Source: JANXSD01 sp043758125
Lineage (GTDB): Bacteria > Bacteroidota > Bacteroidia > AKYH767-A > OLB10
NCBI GenBank assembly: GCA_043758125.1
Contig: JAYVOC010000182.1
Coordinates: 1-15,063 of the forward strand
DNA: 15,063 nucleotides
Direction of reading: 5' to 3'
Shown: in pieces, positions 7,814-15,063 of the stretch
How the letters are laid out: the number at the start of each line of letters is the position of its first letter
How positions within the stretch are numbered: position 1 is the first letter of the stretch
Position numbers and translations under genes: made by a program
Notes under the pieces: generated by a model
Seen by the model: the letters and a program-made list of their open reading frames with translations, nothing else
Database searches by the model: none
Told to the model about the DNA's origin: nothing

Positions 7814-7849
7814 AAAAAATCACTGTAAAAAATATTAATTCTTACTTGC

Positions 7850-7890
7850 AGAAGTCCTTTGATTTTAAAAAATCAAAGGACTTCTTTTTT
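7850..7890 (+). terminator. Rho-independent terminator after the DUF3108 gene
   Basis: An uninterrupted 17-bp stem, arms 7850-7866 and 7869-7885, closed on a nominal two-base AA loop (so the innermost A-T pairs will open), followed by T's to 7890. The T-tract overlaps the asd stop codon (7889-7891 on the opposite strand). Read in the asd direction the same hairpin follows immediately after the stop but lacks a T-tract next to the stem, so it should be weaker that way. Confidence 0.88.
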
Positions 7891-8878
7891 ACACTAGATT
7901 ATTTTTAACCAAATACTCTGCAATCTGAACTGCATTTGTGGCCGCACCTTTACGAAGGTTATCAGCAACGATCCACATGTTTAAAGTATTCGCTTGGCTT
8001 TCATCTCTGCGTAAGCGACCAACAAAAACTTCATCACGACCTTCTGCATGAATAGGCATTGGATAAATAGATTTTGAAGGTTCATCTTCAAGAATAATTC
8101 CAGAAGAATTTTTCAAAATACTTCTTACTTCATCAAGTGTATAGTCGTTTTGAAATTCAACATTTACAGCTTCTGAATGTCCGCCAATTACTGGAACACG
8201 AACCGTTGTTGCCGTAACTTTGATAGCATCATCGGCCATTATTTTACACGTTTCATGTACCATCTTCATTTCTTCTTTGGTATAACCATTCTCTAGAAAC
8301 GAATCTATTTGTGGTAAAATATTTAAATCAATTGGATGTGCATAAACACGATCTACAGCAGTATCATTTCTTTCAGCCATAAGTTGTGCAACACCTTTTG
8401 CTCCAGTGCCACTTACCGATTGATACGTTGAAACAACAACACGTTTAATTTTAAATTTTTTATGCAGTGGATTTAAAACTAAAACCATTTGAATAGTGGA
8501 GCAATTAGGATTTGCAATAATCTTATCTTCTTTCGTTAGCACTTGCGCATTAATTTCGGGAACCACTAATTTTTTTGTTGGATCCATTCTCCATGCAGAA
8601 GAGTTATCAATTACTGTTGTTCCTGCAGCTGCAAATTTTGGAGCCCAATCTAAAGATGTTTGTCCGCCCGCAGAAAAAATTGCGATAGCTGCTTTAGCAT
8701 TTACTGCATCTTGTAATCCTATCACTTTAAATGATTTTCCTTTATAAATAACTTCCTTGCCTATTGATTTTTCGGATGCTACTGGAATTAGTTCTGTGAG
8801 AGGAAAATTTCTTTCTGCAAGAATTTCCATCATTTTTGATCCTACTAAACCTGTTGCGCCAACGACTGCTATTTTCAT
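7889..8878 (-). CDS. asd: Aspartate-semialdehyde dehydrogenase
   Basis: Catalyses NADPH-dependent reduction of aspartyl phosphate to aspartate semialdehyde, the branch point to lysine/diaminopimelate, threonine and methionine. The 329-residue protein is full length. It has the N-terminal nucleotide-binding GATGLVG (7-13), IFSAGGQTSLDWAP (67-80), the catalytic cysteine C126 in NPNCSTIQ, SVSGTGAKGV (154-163) and the active-site histidine H234 in IGGHSEAV. The gene stands alone: it converges with the DUF3108 gene at one end and diverges from the lamin-tail gene at the other. A TATATTTA on the minus strand (8884-8891) is a near match to the -7 box, very close to the start, without a good -33. No aspartokinase or lysine-pathway partner is visible nearby. 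Confidence 0.97.
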   Translation of the reverse strand: MKIAVVGATGLVGSKMMEILAERNFPLTELIPVASEKSIGKEVIYKGKSFKVIGLQDAVNAKAAIAIFSAGGQTSLDWAPKFAAAGTTVIDNSSAWRMDPTKKLVVPEINAQVLTKEDKIIANPNCSTIQMVLVLNPLHKKFKIKRVVVSTYQSVSGTGAKGVAQLMAERNDTAVDRVYAHPIDLNILPQIDSFLENGYTKEEMKMVHETCKIMADDAIKVTATTVRVPVIGGHSEAVNVEFQNDYTLDEVRSILKNSSGIILEDEPSKSIYPMPIHAEGRDEVFVGRLRRDESQANTLNMWIVADNLRKGAATNAVQIAEYLVKNNLV

Positions 8879-8949
8879 AACGATAAATATAAACTAATTT
8901 GAATCACCTTCATACGATGCATTTATTGAATCGTTACCAAATCAAAAAA

Positions 8950-8979
8950 TTTGAGATTGCAAAGAAATAATTATATTCG
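8950..8979 (+). promoter_or_regulatory. -33/-7 promoter for the lamin-tail protein gene
   Basis: TTTG at 8950-8953 and TATATTCG at 8972-8979, separated by 18 bases, fit the Bacteroidota TTTG...TAnnTT(T/C)G promoter. This is the best two-part match in the window. Predicted transcription starts near 8985, with an AT-rich leader of about 27 nt before ATG 9012. Confidence 0.6.
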
Positions 8980-9011
8980 CATTAATTAACGTCAAAAATA
9001 AATTTTATACC

Positions 9012-11630
9012 ATGAAAAAAATTCTCATGGTGACCGTGCTGACGTATTTTTTAAACATAAACATGTTACAGGCACAGGTCACCGAAAACTTCAATGATGG
9101 CGATTTTATCGCAAACCCTGCATGGACAGGCGATGGTACTCAGTTTACCATTAACAGTGGGCAATTGCAACTCAACAGCAGTGGCAGCGACTCCTCCCAC
9201 CTCGTTACTAATTACAATTACCTGGGTGGTAATTACGAATGGGACTTCTGGCTAAAGCAGAATTTCTCGCCGTCATCTTCTAATTATGGAAGAATTTATC
9301 TCAGCAGTAATCAAGCAGATTTAGAAGGTTCGCTACAAGGCTATTTTCTTCAATTTGGAGAGAGCGGAAGTAATGATGCAGTGGAGTTGTTTCGGCAAGA
9401 TGGATTCGTTATTAGCAGCGTTGGCAGAGGCATCAATGGTCAACTTGCAAATGGTTTCACAAGTAGAATGAAAGTAATTCGTGATACGTTAGGTAGATGG
9501 AGAATTTTCAGCAATTATTTGGGAGGAACAATTTTAACGCAAGAAATTAGTGGAACCGACAACAACTATTTGCCAGGAGGTTGGTTTGGATTTCGATGCA
9601 ATTATACATCGAGTAATGCCACAAAATTTTATCTTGATGATATATATGTTGGGAAAGAAATTTTAGATACCCTTCCACCAAAAATTAGTAGCTTAACTGT
9701 TCTTGATAGTTTACATCTTGACATTCATTATAACGAGGCGTTAGATTCTGCTAGTGCAATTTCCATTAATCATTATCAACTTTTCCCAAATGGAGGAAAC
9801 CCTTTGAGTGTTGTTATTGATAGTATTGATCCATCGCTAATACATTTAACATTATTTAATAATTTATCAATAGGAATCACCTATTCATTAATTGTAAATA
9901 CGGTGGTTGATTTATCAGGTAACATTAGCATTAGTGATTCCATAGACTTTACATTTATTGAAACAAAAGAAGTCGTTCCTGGTGATATTGTAATCACAGA
10001 GATTATGGCAAATCCAACGGATGCTCCCTCGTTACCAAATGCAGAATATGTAGAAATTTATAATAGAAGTGATAATTATTTATCCACCAAAGATTGGAAA
10101 ATTTATGATGCATCTACCTCTGTCATTCTGCCTGATGATACGTTAGCGCCAAAGTCATATCAAGCATATTGTACCTCTGCAAATTTATCGTTGTTTCAGC
10201 AAATGGGTTATACCAATATGAAAGGTTTAAGTTCGCTTCCAAGTTTAAATAACGATGGAGATAATATCGGTATAAAAGATAAAAACGGTAATGTTCTTGA
10301 TCAGTTAAATTATAATTTGAGTTATTATCATAACGATTTAAAATCATCTGGTGGATGGTCGCTGGAGAGGATTGATAAAAACTTTCTCTGTGCCAACATT
10401 GACAATTGGAAGGCAAGTTCGAATTCGTCAGGTGGAACTCCAGGAATAAAAAATAGTGTCGAAAAATTATTTATTGATAATGTATCTCCTTATCTAATTC
10501 ATGTTACAGTTTTAGATTCAGTTACTATTCGTTTGCATTTTAGTGAAGCAGTTGATACCACATTAGCGAAGTTGTCTACTAATTTTAATATTGATAAAAA
10601 TATTGGAACACCGCAATATTCATACTGCGAATATATTGATGCATCAGTAATACGATTGAAGTTACAAAAGCAATTAGTTAGAAGTACAATTTATGAGCTA
10701 ACTGTAAAAAAAGATTTGAGAGATTGCGCTGGAAATCCTACAGCAAAATATTTGTCTGCAAGTTTTGGGATACCCGATTCTGTGACTGCAAATGATGTTG
10801 TTATTAATGAAATATTGTTCAATCCGAAACCTGATGGTAGTGATTATGTGGAGCTCTATAATCGTTCTACAAAAGTGATCGATTTACATTCATTAAAAAT
10901 TGCAAACGCTGATCCAATCACGGGAACTATTGGAAGTATTTATAACATCACAGCTGAAAGCAGATTGCTAAATCCGCAACAGTATATTGTTTTAAACGAA
11001 AACGATCTAGCTATTAAGAGTACATTTCATGTTAGTGATCCCAGAACCATTTTTGATTGTTCACTTCCTTCTTACAATGATGATGAGGGCGTTGCAGTTT
11101 TATTAAATTCAACATTGATAGCGATTGACAATTTCCATTATACCGACAAATTACATTTTGCATTGCTTACGGATGTTGAAGGCGTGTCATTAGAGCGATT
11201 AAACCCTAATCGTAAATCGAATGAAAACAGCAATTGGCATAGTGCTTCATCTGCAAGTGGTTTTGGTACACCAGGAAATAAAAATTCGCAATATTTTGAA
11301 GGATCGGAAACGCTATCTTTATTGACTGTTGAACCAGAATTATTTTCTCCAGATAATGATGGGAGCAAAGACAATGTTTCTTTCGCCGTGAAAGTGGATA
11401 AATCTGGATATTATGCAAGTGTAATAATTTTCAATTCGGAAGGAGTAAAAATTAAATCGCTTACGACAAACGAATTATTGGGAAATAATGCAATTTGGAC
11501 ATGGAATGGTATTGATGATGAAAATGCACTTTCACCAATGGGAATTTACATTGTTTACCTCGAAATGATTCATCCAGATGGGGAAGTTTTACATGACAAA
11601 AAACCGTTTGTTTTGGCTCATAAAATATAA
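9012..11630 (+). CDS. Large exported lamin-tail / Ig-like modular surface protein
   Basis: An 872-residue secreted protein with a signal peptide (about 1-22, MKKILMVTVLTYFLNINMLQAQ). Visible layout: an N-terminal jelly-roll/LamG-like segment with an NFNDGDF start (26-213); an Ig-like BIg_5-type domain (about 220-315, beginning DTLPPKISSLTVLD); a lamin-tail domain (about 325-480, with DIVITEIMANP and AEYVEIYNRS); a second Ig-like domain (about 490-590); a second lamin-tail domain (595-757, DVVINEILFNPKPDGSDYVELYNRS); and a C-terminal FlgD/CHU_C-like Ig domain (about 775-872, with LFSPDNDGSKDNVSF and PMGIYIVYLE). Both lamin-tail domains end in a similar LER...NW...GTPG.KNS block, showing internal duplication. 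No catalytic domain is recognised; adhesion or cell-surface display is likely. The ending is not the standard YPNP sorting domain. It is probably monocistronic, with its own promoter and terminator. Confidence 0.88.
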   Translation: MKKILMVTVLTYFLNINMLQAQVTENFNDGDFIANPAWTGDGTQFTINSGQLQLNSSGSDSSHLVTNYNYLGGNYEWDFWLKQNFSPSSSNYGRIYLSSNQADLEGSLQGYFLQFGESGSNDAVELFRQDGFVISSVGRGINGQLANGFTSRMKVIRDTLGRWRIFSNYLGGTILTQEISGTDNNYLPGGWFGFRCNYTSSNATKFYLDDIYVGKEILDTLPPKISSLTVLDSLHLDIHYNEALDSASAISINHYQLFPNGGNPLSVVIDSIDPSLIHLTLFNNLSIGITYSLIVNTVVDLSGNISISDSIDFTFIETKEVVPGDIVITEIMANPTDAPSLPNAEYVEIYNRSDNYLSTKDWKIYDASTSVILPDDTLAPKSYQAYCTSANLSLFQQMGYTNMKGLSSLPSLNNDGDNIGIKDKNGNVLDQLNYNLSYYHNDLKSSGGWSLERIDKNFLCANIDNWKASSNSSGGTPGIKNSVEKLFIDNVSPYLIHVTVLDSVTIRLHFSEAVDTTLAKLSTNFNIDKNIGTPQYSYCEYIDASVIRLKLQKQLVRSTIYELTVKKDLRDCAGNPTAKYLSASFGIPDSVTANDVVINEILFNPKPDGSDYVELYNRSTKVIDLHSLKIANADPITGTIGSIYNITAESRLLNPQQYIVLNENDLAIKSTFHVSDPRTIFDCSLPSYNDDEGVAVLLNSTLIAIDNFHYTDKLHFALLTDVEGVSLERLNPNRKSNENSNWHSASSASGFGTPGNKNSQYFEGSETLSLLTVEPELFSPDNDGSKDNVSFAVKVDKSGYYASVIIFNSEGVKIKSLTTNELLGNNAIWTWNGIDDENALSPMGIYIVYLEMIHPDGEVLHDKKPFVLAHKI
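9669..10460 (+). repeat. Copy 1 of the Ig-like + lamin-tail module
   Basis: Residues 220-483 of the surface protein. It opens PPKISSLTVLDSLHLDIHY, which aligns by eye with PYLIHVTVLDSVTIRLHF of copy 2, and closes with SLERIDKN...NW...GGTPGIKNS. It is diverged at the DNA level, so this is an old protein-level duplication. Confidence 0.75.
10479..11291 (+). repeat. Copy 2 of the Ig-like + lamin-tail module
   Basis: Residues 490-760 of the same protein. It repeats the order of copy 1: Ig-like fold, then INEILFNP and DYVELYNRS (against ITEIMANP and EYVEIYNRS), ending SLERLNPN...NW...FGTPGNKNS. Confidence 0.75.
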
Positions 11631-11640
11631 ACACCCTAAG

Positions 11641-11678
11641 ACGAGATCTTTTTGAACAAAAAAAGATCTCGTTTTTTT
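11641..11678 (+). terminator. Rho-independent terminator after the lamin-tail gene
   Basis: Perfect 13-bp stem (arms 11641-11653 and 11660-11672), six-base loop GAACAA, and a run of seven T's (11672-11678). It begins 10 bases after the stop codon at 11630 and separates the surface-protein gene from the next one. Confidence 0.88.
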
Positions 11679-11731
11679 CACCATCAAAAATGGCACATCC
11701 ACCCTCATAAATTAAAATAAAGTAAATAAAA

Positions 11732-11763
11732 TTTGCATATTTGAAATGGGACTTTTACCTTTA
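11732..11763 (+). promoter_or_regulatory. Candidate promoter of the DUF6089-type gene
   Basis: TTTG at 11732-11735, 20 bases, then TACCTTTA at 11756-11763 (one mismatch to TAnnTTTG). An alternative -7 is CATATTTG at 11736-11743, also with one mismatch. Either would put the transcript start at or beyond the first ATG (11746), favouring translation from ATG 11785. Confidence 0.35.
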
Positions 11764-11784
11764 TTCGTAAATAAAAAATCTCTC

Positions 11785-12807
11785 ATGAATAAAATACTAC
11801 TATTAATCGGTTTGATTTTTATTATTCAGCGCAGTGAAGCTCAAAACTCATTAGACGTTGGTTTTGCAAGTGGAGTCACGAATTACTTTGGTGATTTAGG
11901 AAATGACGAATTTTTTCAAGGAAGTTCTGTTCGTCCTGGAATAGCAATTACACTTCGAAATTTTATTTCGCCTAATCCTGTTTCTGGAAAAAAGTATTCC
12001 GCATTTAATATTGAAGCTCGCGCTAGTTGGCATCGCATAGGTTATGATGAAACAAAATCAGTAAACGGAAAAAGTGGTGGGGAATTACGAAATTACGGAC
12101 GAGGATTAAATTTCAGAACAGACATCTTCGGCGTATCAACACATTTGAGCTATACGTATTATCCTAATCGTCGTTTACCATTGTATAAGCAAAGTGTTGC
12201 GTTGTTTGTTTTTACAGGTGTTGGTGTGTATTATGGTCGCCCAAAAGCTGATTTATTTCGTGGTTCGATAGATATGAAAAACCGATATTATTTTTGGTCG
12301 GATGGAACAGTGCGTGATGCGGATCAATCAACAGGAGAAGGAAATGTGATTGAGAAAGATGGCAAATATGAAACTGATTTGATTGATTGGCATACAGAAG
12401 GGCAAGGAGCTGTTTCAGATTCTAAATCGAACAATAAGTTAAATTCTCCTTGGCATATTGGATTTCCAATTGGTGGAGGTTTTAGATATGGCATTAATAA
12501 AGCAGTAACTTTTTCTATTGAGTTTGGATATTATAAATTCCTTACAGATTATTTAGATGATGTTAGCGGTTCGTATGCTACCTATAAACAAATTGAACAA
12601 CGCTATCCGAACAATCCTCAACAACAAGAAATTGCGAAATATATTTCTGATCCAACTGGCAAAGGAACGAACGGTGAAGCAGGTGCTTTTACAAGCAGAA
12701 GAGGCAATCCAAAATTAAAAGATTCTTATAGCTTTATCAATATGGAAATTGCCTATAAGTTTAATTGGAATCCTAAAAAGTTAACAGCAATGTTTGCTAA
12801 GCGATAA
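11785..12807 (+). CDS. Outer-membrane beta-barrel protein, DUF6089-like
   Basis: A 340-residue protein with a clear signal peptide (MNKILLLIGLIFIIQRSEAQ, cleavage near residue 20), followed by alternating strands of a small outer-membrane barrel. Family-like features: DVGFASGVTNYFGDLG at the mature N-terminus, ALFVFTGVGVYYGRPKADL mid-protein, the GYYKFLTDYLDDVSGSYATY block, and a barrel-like end SYSFINMEIAYKFNWNPKK. This fits the DUF6089/PorG-like group, one member of which (PorG) belongs to the type IX secretion machinery; most others are uncharacterised. Residues about 175-235 form a hydrophilic insertion that may be a long surface loop. An upstream in-frame ATG at 11746 adds 13 residues ahead of the signal peptide and is judged wrong. 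Converges with the BNR protein gene across 303 bases; no hairpin terminator seen after it. Confidence 0.82.
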   Translation: MNKILLLIGLIFIIQRSEAQNSLDVGFASGVTNYFGDLGNDEFFQGSSVRPGIAITLRNFISPNPVSGKKYSAFNIEARASWHRIGYDETKSVNGKSGGELRNYGRGLNFRTDIFGVSTHLSYTYYPNRRLPLYKQSVALFVFTGVGVYYGRPKADLFRGSIDMKNRYYFWSDGTVRDADQSTGEGNVIEKDGKYETDLIDWHTEGQGAVSDSKSNNKLNSPWHIGFPIGGGFRYGINKAVTFSIEFGYYKFLTDYLDDVSGSYATYKQIEQRYPNNPQQQEIAKYISDPTGKGTNGEAGAFTSRRGNPKLKDSYSFINMEIAYKFNWNPKKLTAMFAKR

Positions 12808-13110
12808 GATTCGAAATAAATATAAATGGTTAGTAGAAAATTATTTTAATTTACTTAATTCATTGACTAATTTAATTGTTGGAACTATAAACGGTATAAT
12901 TGATTCTAATATTTTTATCATTCGCTTGTTTTGAAGAAATTACAATTGTCTTTTCTTGAAGGAAACTTTGTTTCATCATTCCGCTAATTGCATCACTAAA
13001 AAAAATCCTATCAATTTTGTTGGTACTTCAACTAATAAAAAGAGAAGCAGATCTAATAAATTATTAGATTACATTTTCATACTAGTTTTAAAATTGAAAT
13101 TTTTATTTGA
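12808..13110. other. Intergenic region between converging surface-protein genes
   Basis: AT-rich, 303 bases. It contains a palindromic AT-rich sequence at 13051-13069 (9-bp arms around one base) without a T-run, so it is not a convincing terminator. It also holds a minus-strand coding-like stretch, described separately. No strong terminator for either flanking gene, no tRNA and no mobile-element ends were seen. Confidence 0.5.
12872..12979 (-). CDS. Possible small ORF or gene remnant, unrecognised
   Basis: Minus-strand ATG (12979) to TAA (12872), 35 residues: begins MMKQSFLQEK and ends INYTVYSSNN. The frame stays open upstream to a TGA at 13028-13030, giving 52 codons whose composition (S/T/N/K/I-rich, hydrophilic, mostly A/T third positions) resembles the end of an exported Bacteroidota protein. 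A run of eight T's on the minus strand lies just upstream, and a neighbouring frame is open on its other side, so this could be the frameshifted tail of a decayed gene. I do not recognise a family, and no convincing promoter is visible. An ORF of this size in AT-rich DNA can easily be chance. Confidence 0.2.
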   Translation of the reverse strand: MMKQSFLQEKTIVISSKQANDKNIRINYTVYSSNN

Positions 13111-15063
13111 TTACAAATGCTGTACAAGTATTTTATTGTTAGATAGCATTTTATTTTCATTTATAATTTGAACTATATAAATACCATTTGCCCAATTCTT
13201 ACAATCTATTTTGGTTTCGATTGCGTTCATGTTTGCATCTACATTATAAATAAAACGACCTTGAATATCTCTAACCAAAACTTGAGTTTTACCGCTTTTT
13301 ATTGGATTTAATACACTAAAAAAATCATTAGCTGGATTTGGATAAATTGAAATCGCATGACTCGCTGAGTTTTCGTTAATACCAACATTTGTACTATAAA
13401 GATTTGTTTCCCAAATACCACGACCATAAGTAGCGATTCGTAATTTATTAGCTGGAGAATATATTGCAAAATCTGTTACAGTTACAGCAGGTAAACCATT
13501 GTTGTATGCCACCCAATTGGCGAGTGAATCATTTTTATAATAAACACCTAAATCAGTACCTACATAAATTCCATTGGCACTTGATGGTTCATAAAAAAGA
13601 CAATTCGCTGGAACATTAGGAAGCGTCCCACTAACATTTTGAAAAGTAATTCCTCCATCAATACTTTTAAAAACTTTGCTTCCAAAACCTGCTCTACTCA
13701 CCCAAAGTGTATTAGGTTGAGAAGGGTGAACAAGAATTGCAGTAATTCGATTTGTTCCGGCAAGTGTGGTAGAATTCCAAGTAGTTCCCGCATTTGATGT
13801 TAAATATAAAACATTACCACTACTCGCATAAATAAATTGAGAATCAGAAGGTGCGATTGCAAGAGCTTGCAGTGTACTTCCAGAACTTCCTGCTAATAAA
13901 TTATTGCTTATTGCAGACCATGAATCTCCACGATTTGTTGATTTATAGACTTCAGTATAACCAGCAAAAATTGTTGTTGAATTTTGTGGATTCAAGGAAT
14001 ATGGCGTTACCCAATCACCAACGTAATCAATTCCAAAATTATCTTTTGGTGTAATATCATGATATACATCTAAAGTCCATTGATCCAAAGAGCGATATAA
14101 TTTTCCAAATGTATAGGTAGTATAAATTGTATTATCATTATTGGGATCTACAGCAGTTTCCATTGCATCTCCCCCGTTGGTAGCAAGCCAATTACCTGTA
14201 GAAACACGCTTTCTTCCACCATTATCCTGCGTTCCTCCAATTACAAAATCTGAATTCGTTTGCGAATTTGCAACAGAATAAAATTGAGTAATAATAAGAT
14301 GGTTTGATAATTCTTGCCATGTATTTGAATTCGTATTTAATTGATAAAGGCCTCCATCATTATTAAAATAAATAGTATTCGGTGTTAAAGGATTGAATGA
14401 AATATTATGTAAATCGGCATGTACTTCTGGCAGAGGTGGTGAATTGTACCAAATAGTAATGTTCGTCCATGTTACACCTGCATCAGTAGATTTTGCAACA
14501 TCAACATTACCACAATACATTTCTGTGGCATTAATTGGAGATATAAAAAAGGCTCCGTTTCCTGGTGCATTCGAGGATTTTAAATTAAATGTAGTACCAG
14601 AATTAGAAGACCTATACACTTGATTATTCACAGAGCAATAAACAGCAACAACACTTGGATTTGCCGGAGTAACTGCAAGTTTTAGAAAATTATAATTCGT
14701 ATTAAAATTTGTAATTTTTGTAAATGATGTAGCCGAATTATTCGAATAATAAATTTCACTTGATCCCCAATAATTGTCAACACTAATATAAAGTTCAGAA
14801 CTAGATCCCGGCTTAAATTTTATGTCATTAATTGATCCAGCATAGATGAGATTGAATGTCGATCCACCATTAGTTGATTTGTATAATCCACCAGTGCTCG
14901 CAACATAAATAATTGATGAATTACCTGGCTCAAATTCCATTTTATAAATTGCCTTTTGTGCCGACAATTGCCAAACCAATCCAGTTGGATTCCATGTTAA
15001 TCCACCATCAATACTTTTATAAACACCTGCGTTATAATTCCACCAACCAACGGCATCTCCAGA
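13111..15063 (-). CDS. T9SS-exported BNR/Asp-box beta-propeller protein, C-terminal part (cut by window edge)
   Basis: 650 codons are open from the window edge to the TAA at 13111; the N-terminus lies beyond 15063, so no start is called. At least eight Asp-box (BNR-like) turns follow the S-x-D/N-x-G-x-T-W/F pattern, e.g. SIDGGLTW (17-24 counted from the edge), STNGGSTF (63-70), STDAGVTW (192-199), STNRGDSW (375-382) and SIDGGITF (467-474), typical of sortilin/GH74-like propellers. Family-like HADLHNISFNP and IGGTQDNGG blocks lie between. The last 80 residues (about 13114-13353) form a type A Por secretion sorting domain: ISIYPNPANDFF, VLVRDIQGR, NGIYIVQI, then a basic NNKILVQHL end. It is thus predicted to cross the outer membrane by T9SS and be anchored or released at the surface. 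No catalytic residues can be assigned, so enzyme versus adhesin remains open. Confidence 0.88.
   Translation of the reverse strand, partial: SGDAVGWWNYNAGVYKSIDGGLTWNPTGLVWQLSAQKAIYKMEFEPGNSSIIYVASTGGLYKSTNGGSTFNLIYAGSINDIKFKPGSSSELYISVDNYWGSSEIYYSNNSATSFTKITNFNTNYNFLKLAVTPANPSVVAVYCSVNNQVYRSSNSGTTFNLKSSNAPGNGAFFISPINATEMYCGNVDVAKSTDAGVTWTNITIWYNSPPLPEVHADLHNISFNPLTPNTIYFNNDGGLYQLNTNSNTWQELSNHLIITQFYSVANSQTNSDFVIGGTQDNGGRKRVSTGNWLATNGGDAMETAVDPNNDNTIYTTYTFGKLYRSLDQWTLDVYHDITPKDNFGIDYVGDWVTPYSLNPQNSTTIFAGYTEVYKSTNRGDSWSAISNNLLAGSSGSTLQALAIAPSDSQFIYASSGNVLYLTSNAGTTWNSTTLAGTNRITAILVHPSQPNTLWVSRAGFGSKVFKSIDGGITFQNVSGTLPNVPANCLFYEPSSANGIYVGTDLGVYYKNDSLANWVAYNNGLPAVTVTDFAIYSPANKLRIATYGRGIWETNLYSTNVGINENSASHAISIYPNPANDFFSVLNPIKSGKTQVLVRDIQGRFIYNVDANMNAIETKIDCKNWANGIYIVQIINENKMLSNNKILVQHL
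13114..13353 (-). other. Type IX secretion C-terminal sorting domain
   Basis: About 80 codons with the YPNPA opener, a central VLVRDIQGRFIYN strand pair and the NGIYIVQI strand, ending in a short basic tail. This is the classic type A (TIGR04183-like) signal recognised by the T9SS and removed on export. Confidence 0.85.

Noticed and set aside
10123..10416. 97-codon minus-strand frame inside the lamin-tail gene, rich in Tyr/Leu/Asn
   Set aside because: It is antisense to a well-supported lamin-tail domain whose own frame is conserved; a shadow of its codon bias.
11746..11784. 13-residue extension of the DUF6089-type protein
   Set aside because: It would place residues ahead of a good signal peptide and begins at or upstream of the likely transcript start.
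13051..13069. AT-rich palindrome as terminator of the converging genes
   Set aside because: The stem contains only one C-G pair and has no T-run, so it would be unstable.
12956..13171. Plus-strand open frame of 71 codons in and beyond the intergenic gap
   Set aside because: It begins with a non-ATG codon, runs antisense into the conserved T9SS sorting domain, and its product is low-complexity with no recognisable features.
1..15063. Mobile elements, CRISPR array, defence or toxin-antitoxin genes
   Set aside because: No transposase, integrase, short regularly spaced repeats, terminal inverted repeats or recognisable defence domains were seen on either strand.

Overview
This is a low-GC window (GC estimated by eye at roughly a third or a little more) from a member of the Bacteroidota. 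Four independent signs agree. Surface proteins carry families typical of that phylum: a C-terminal type IX secretion (T9SS/Por) sorting domain, lamin-tail/Ig-like proteins and a DUF6089-type outer-membrane protein. The cluster ftsX-DUF3098-uppP-truB-queA is a familiar order in this phylum. Start sites lack clear Shine-Dalgarno sequences. Several start sites are preceded by the Bacteroidota -7 promoter element TAnnTTTG, or its TTCG variant. The exact genus cannot be read from the sequence.

Left part (1-3173, minus strand): a housekeeping cluster read right to left, ftsX (cell division/wall hydrolase control), a small DUF3098 membrane protein, uppP (undecaprenyl-diphosphate phosphatase), truB (tRNA Psi55) and, after a 230-base gap with its own likely promoter, queA (queuosine) running off the window. 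The first four genes are separated by about 6 bases or less, or overlap, and look co-transcribed.

Middle (3174-8878): leuS diverges from ftsX across a compact intergenic region with back-to-back -7 elements. It is followed 38 bases later by scpB (chromosome condensation). The scpB tail overlaps the start of a secreted DUF3108 protein by 17 bases. A strong 17-bp hairpin plus T-tract ends this run and reaches the stop codon of asd (aspartate-semialdehyde dehydrogenase), which converges on it.

Right part (8879-15063): a surface/secretome segment. It holds an 872-residue exported protein built of a duplicated Ig-like + lamin-tail unit, closed by its own terminator, then a DUF6089-type beta-barrel. 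Converging on these is the 3' part of a large T9SS-exported BNR/Asp-box propeller protein that continues past the right edge. The 303-base gap between the last two genes (12808-13110) has only one weak coding-like stretch.

Overall this is mostly ordinary core genome plus secreted proteins. I see no transposase, tRNA, rRNA, CRISPR array, phage gene or obvious defence system. The most worthwhile second looks are the AT-rich enlarged leucine-specific domain of LeuS, the scpB/DUF3108 overlap, the orphan coding-like stretch at 12872-13027, and the export route and modular duplication of the lamin-tail protein.
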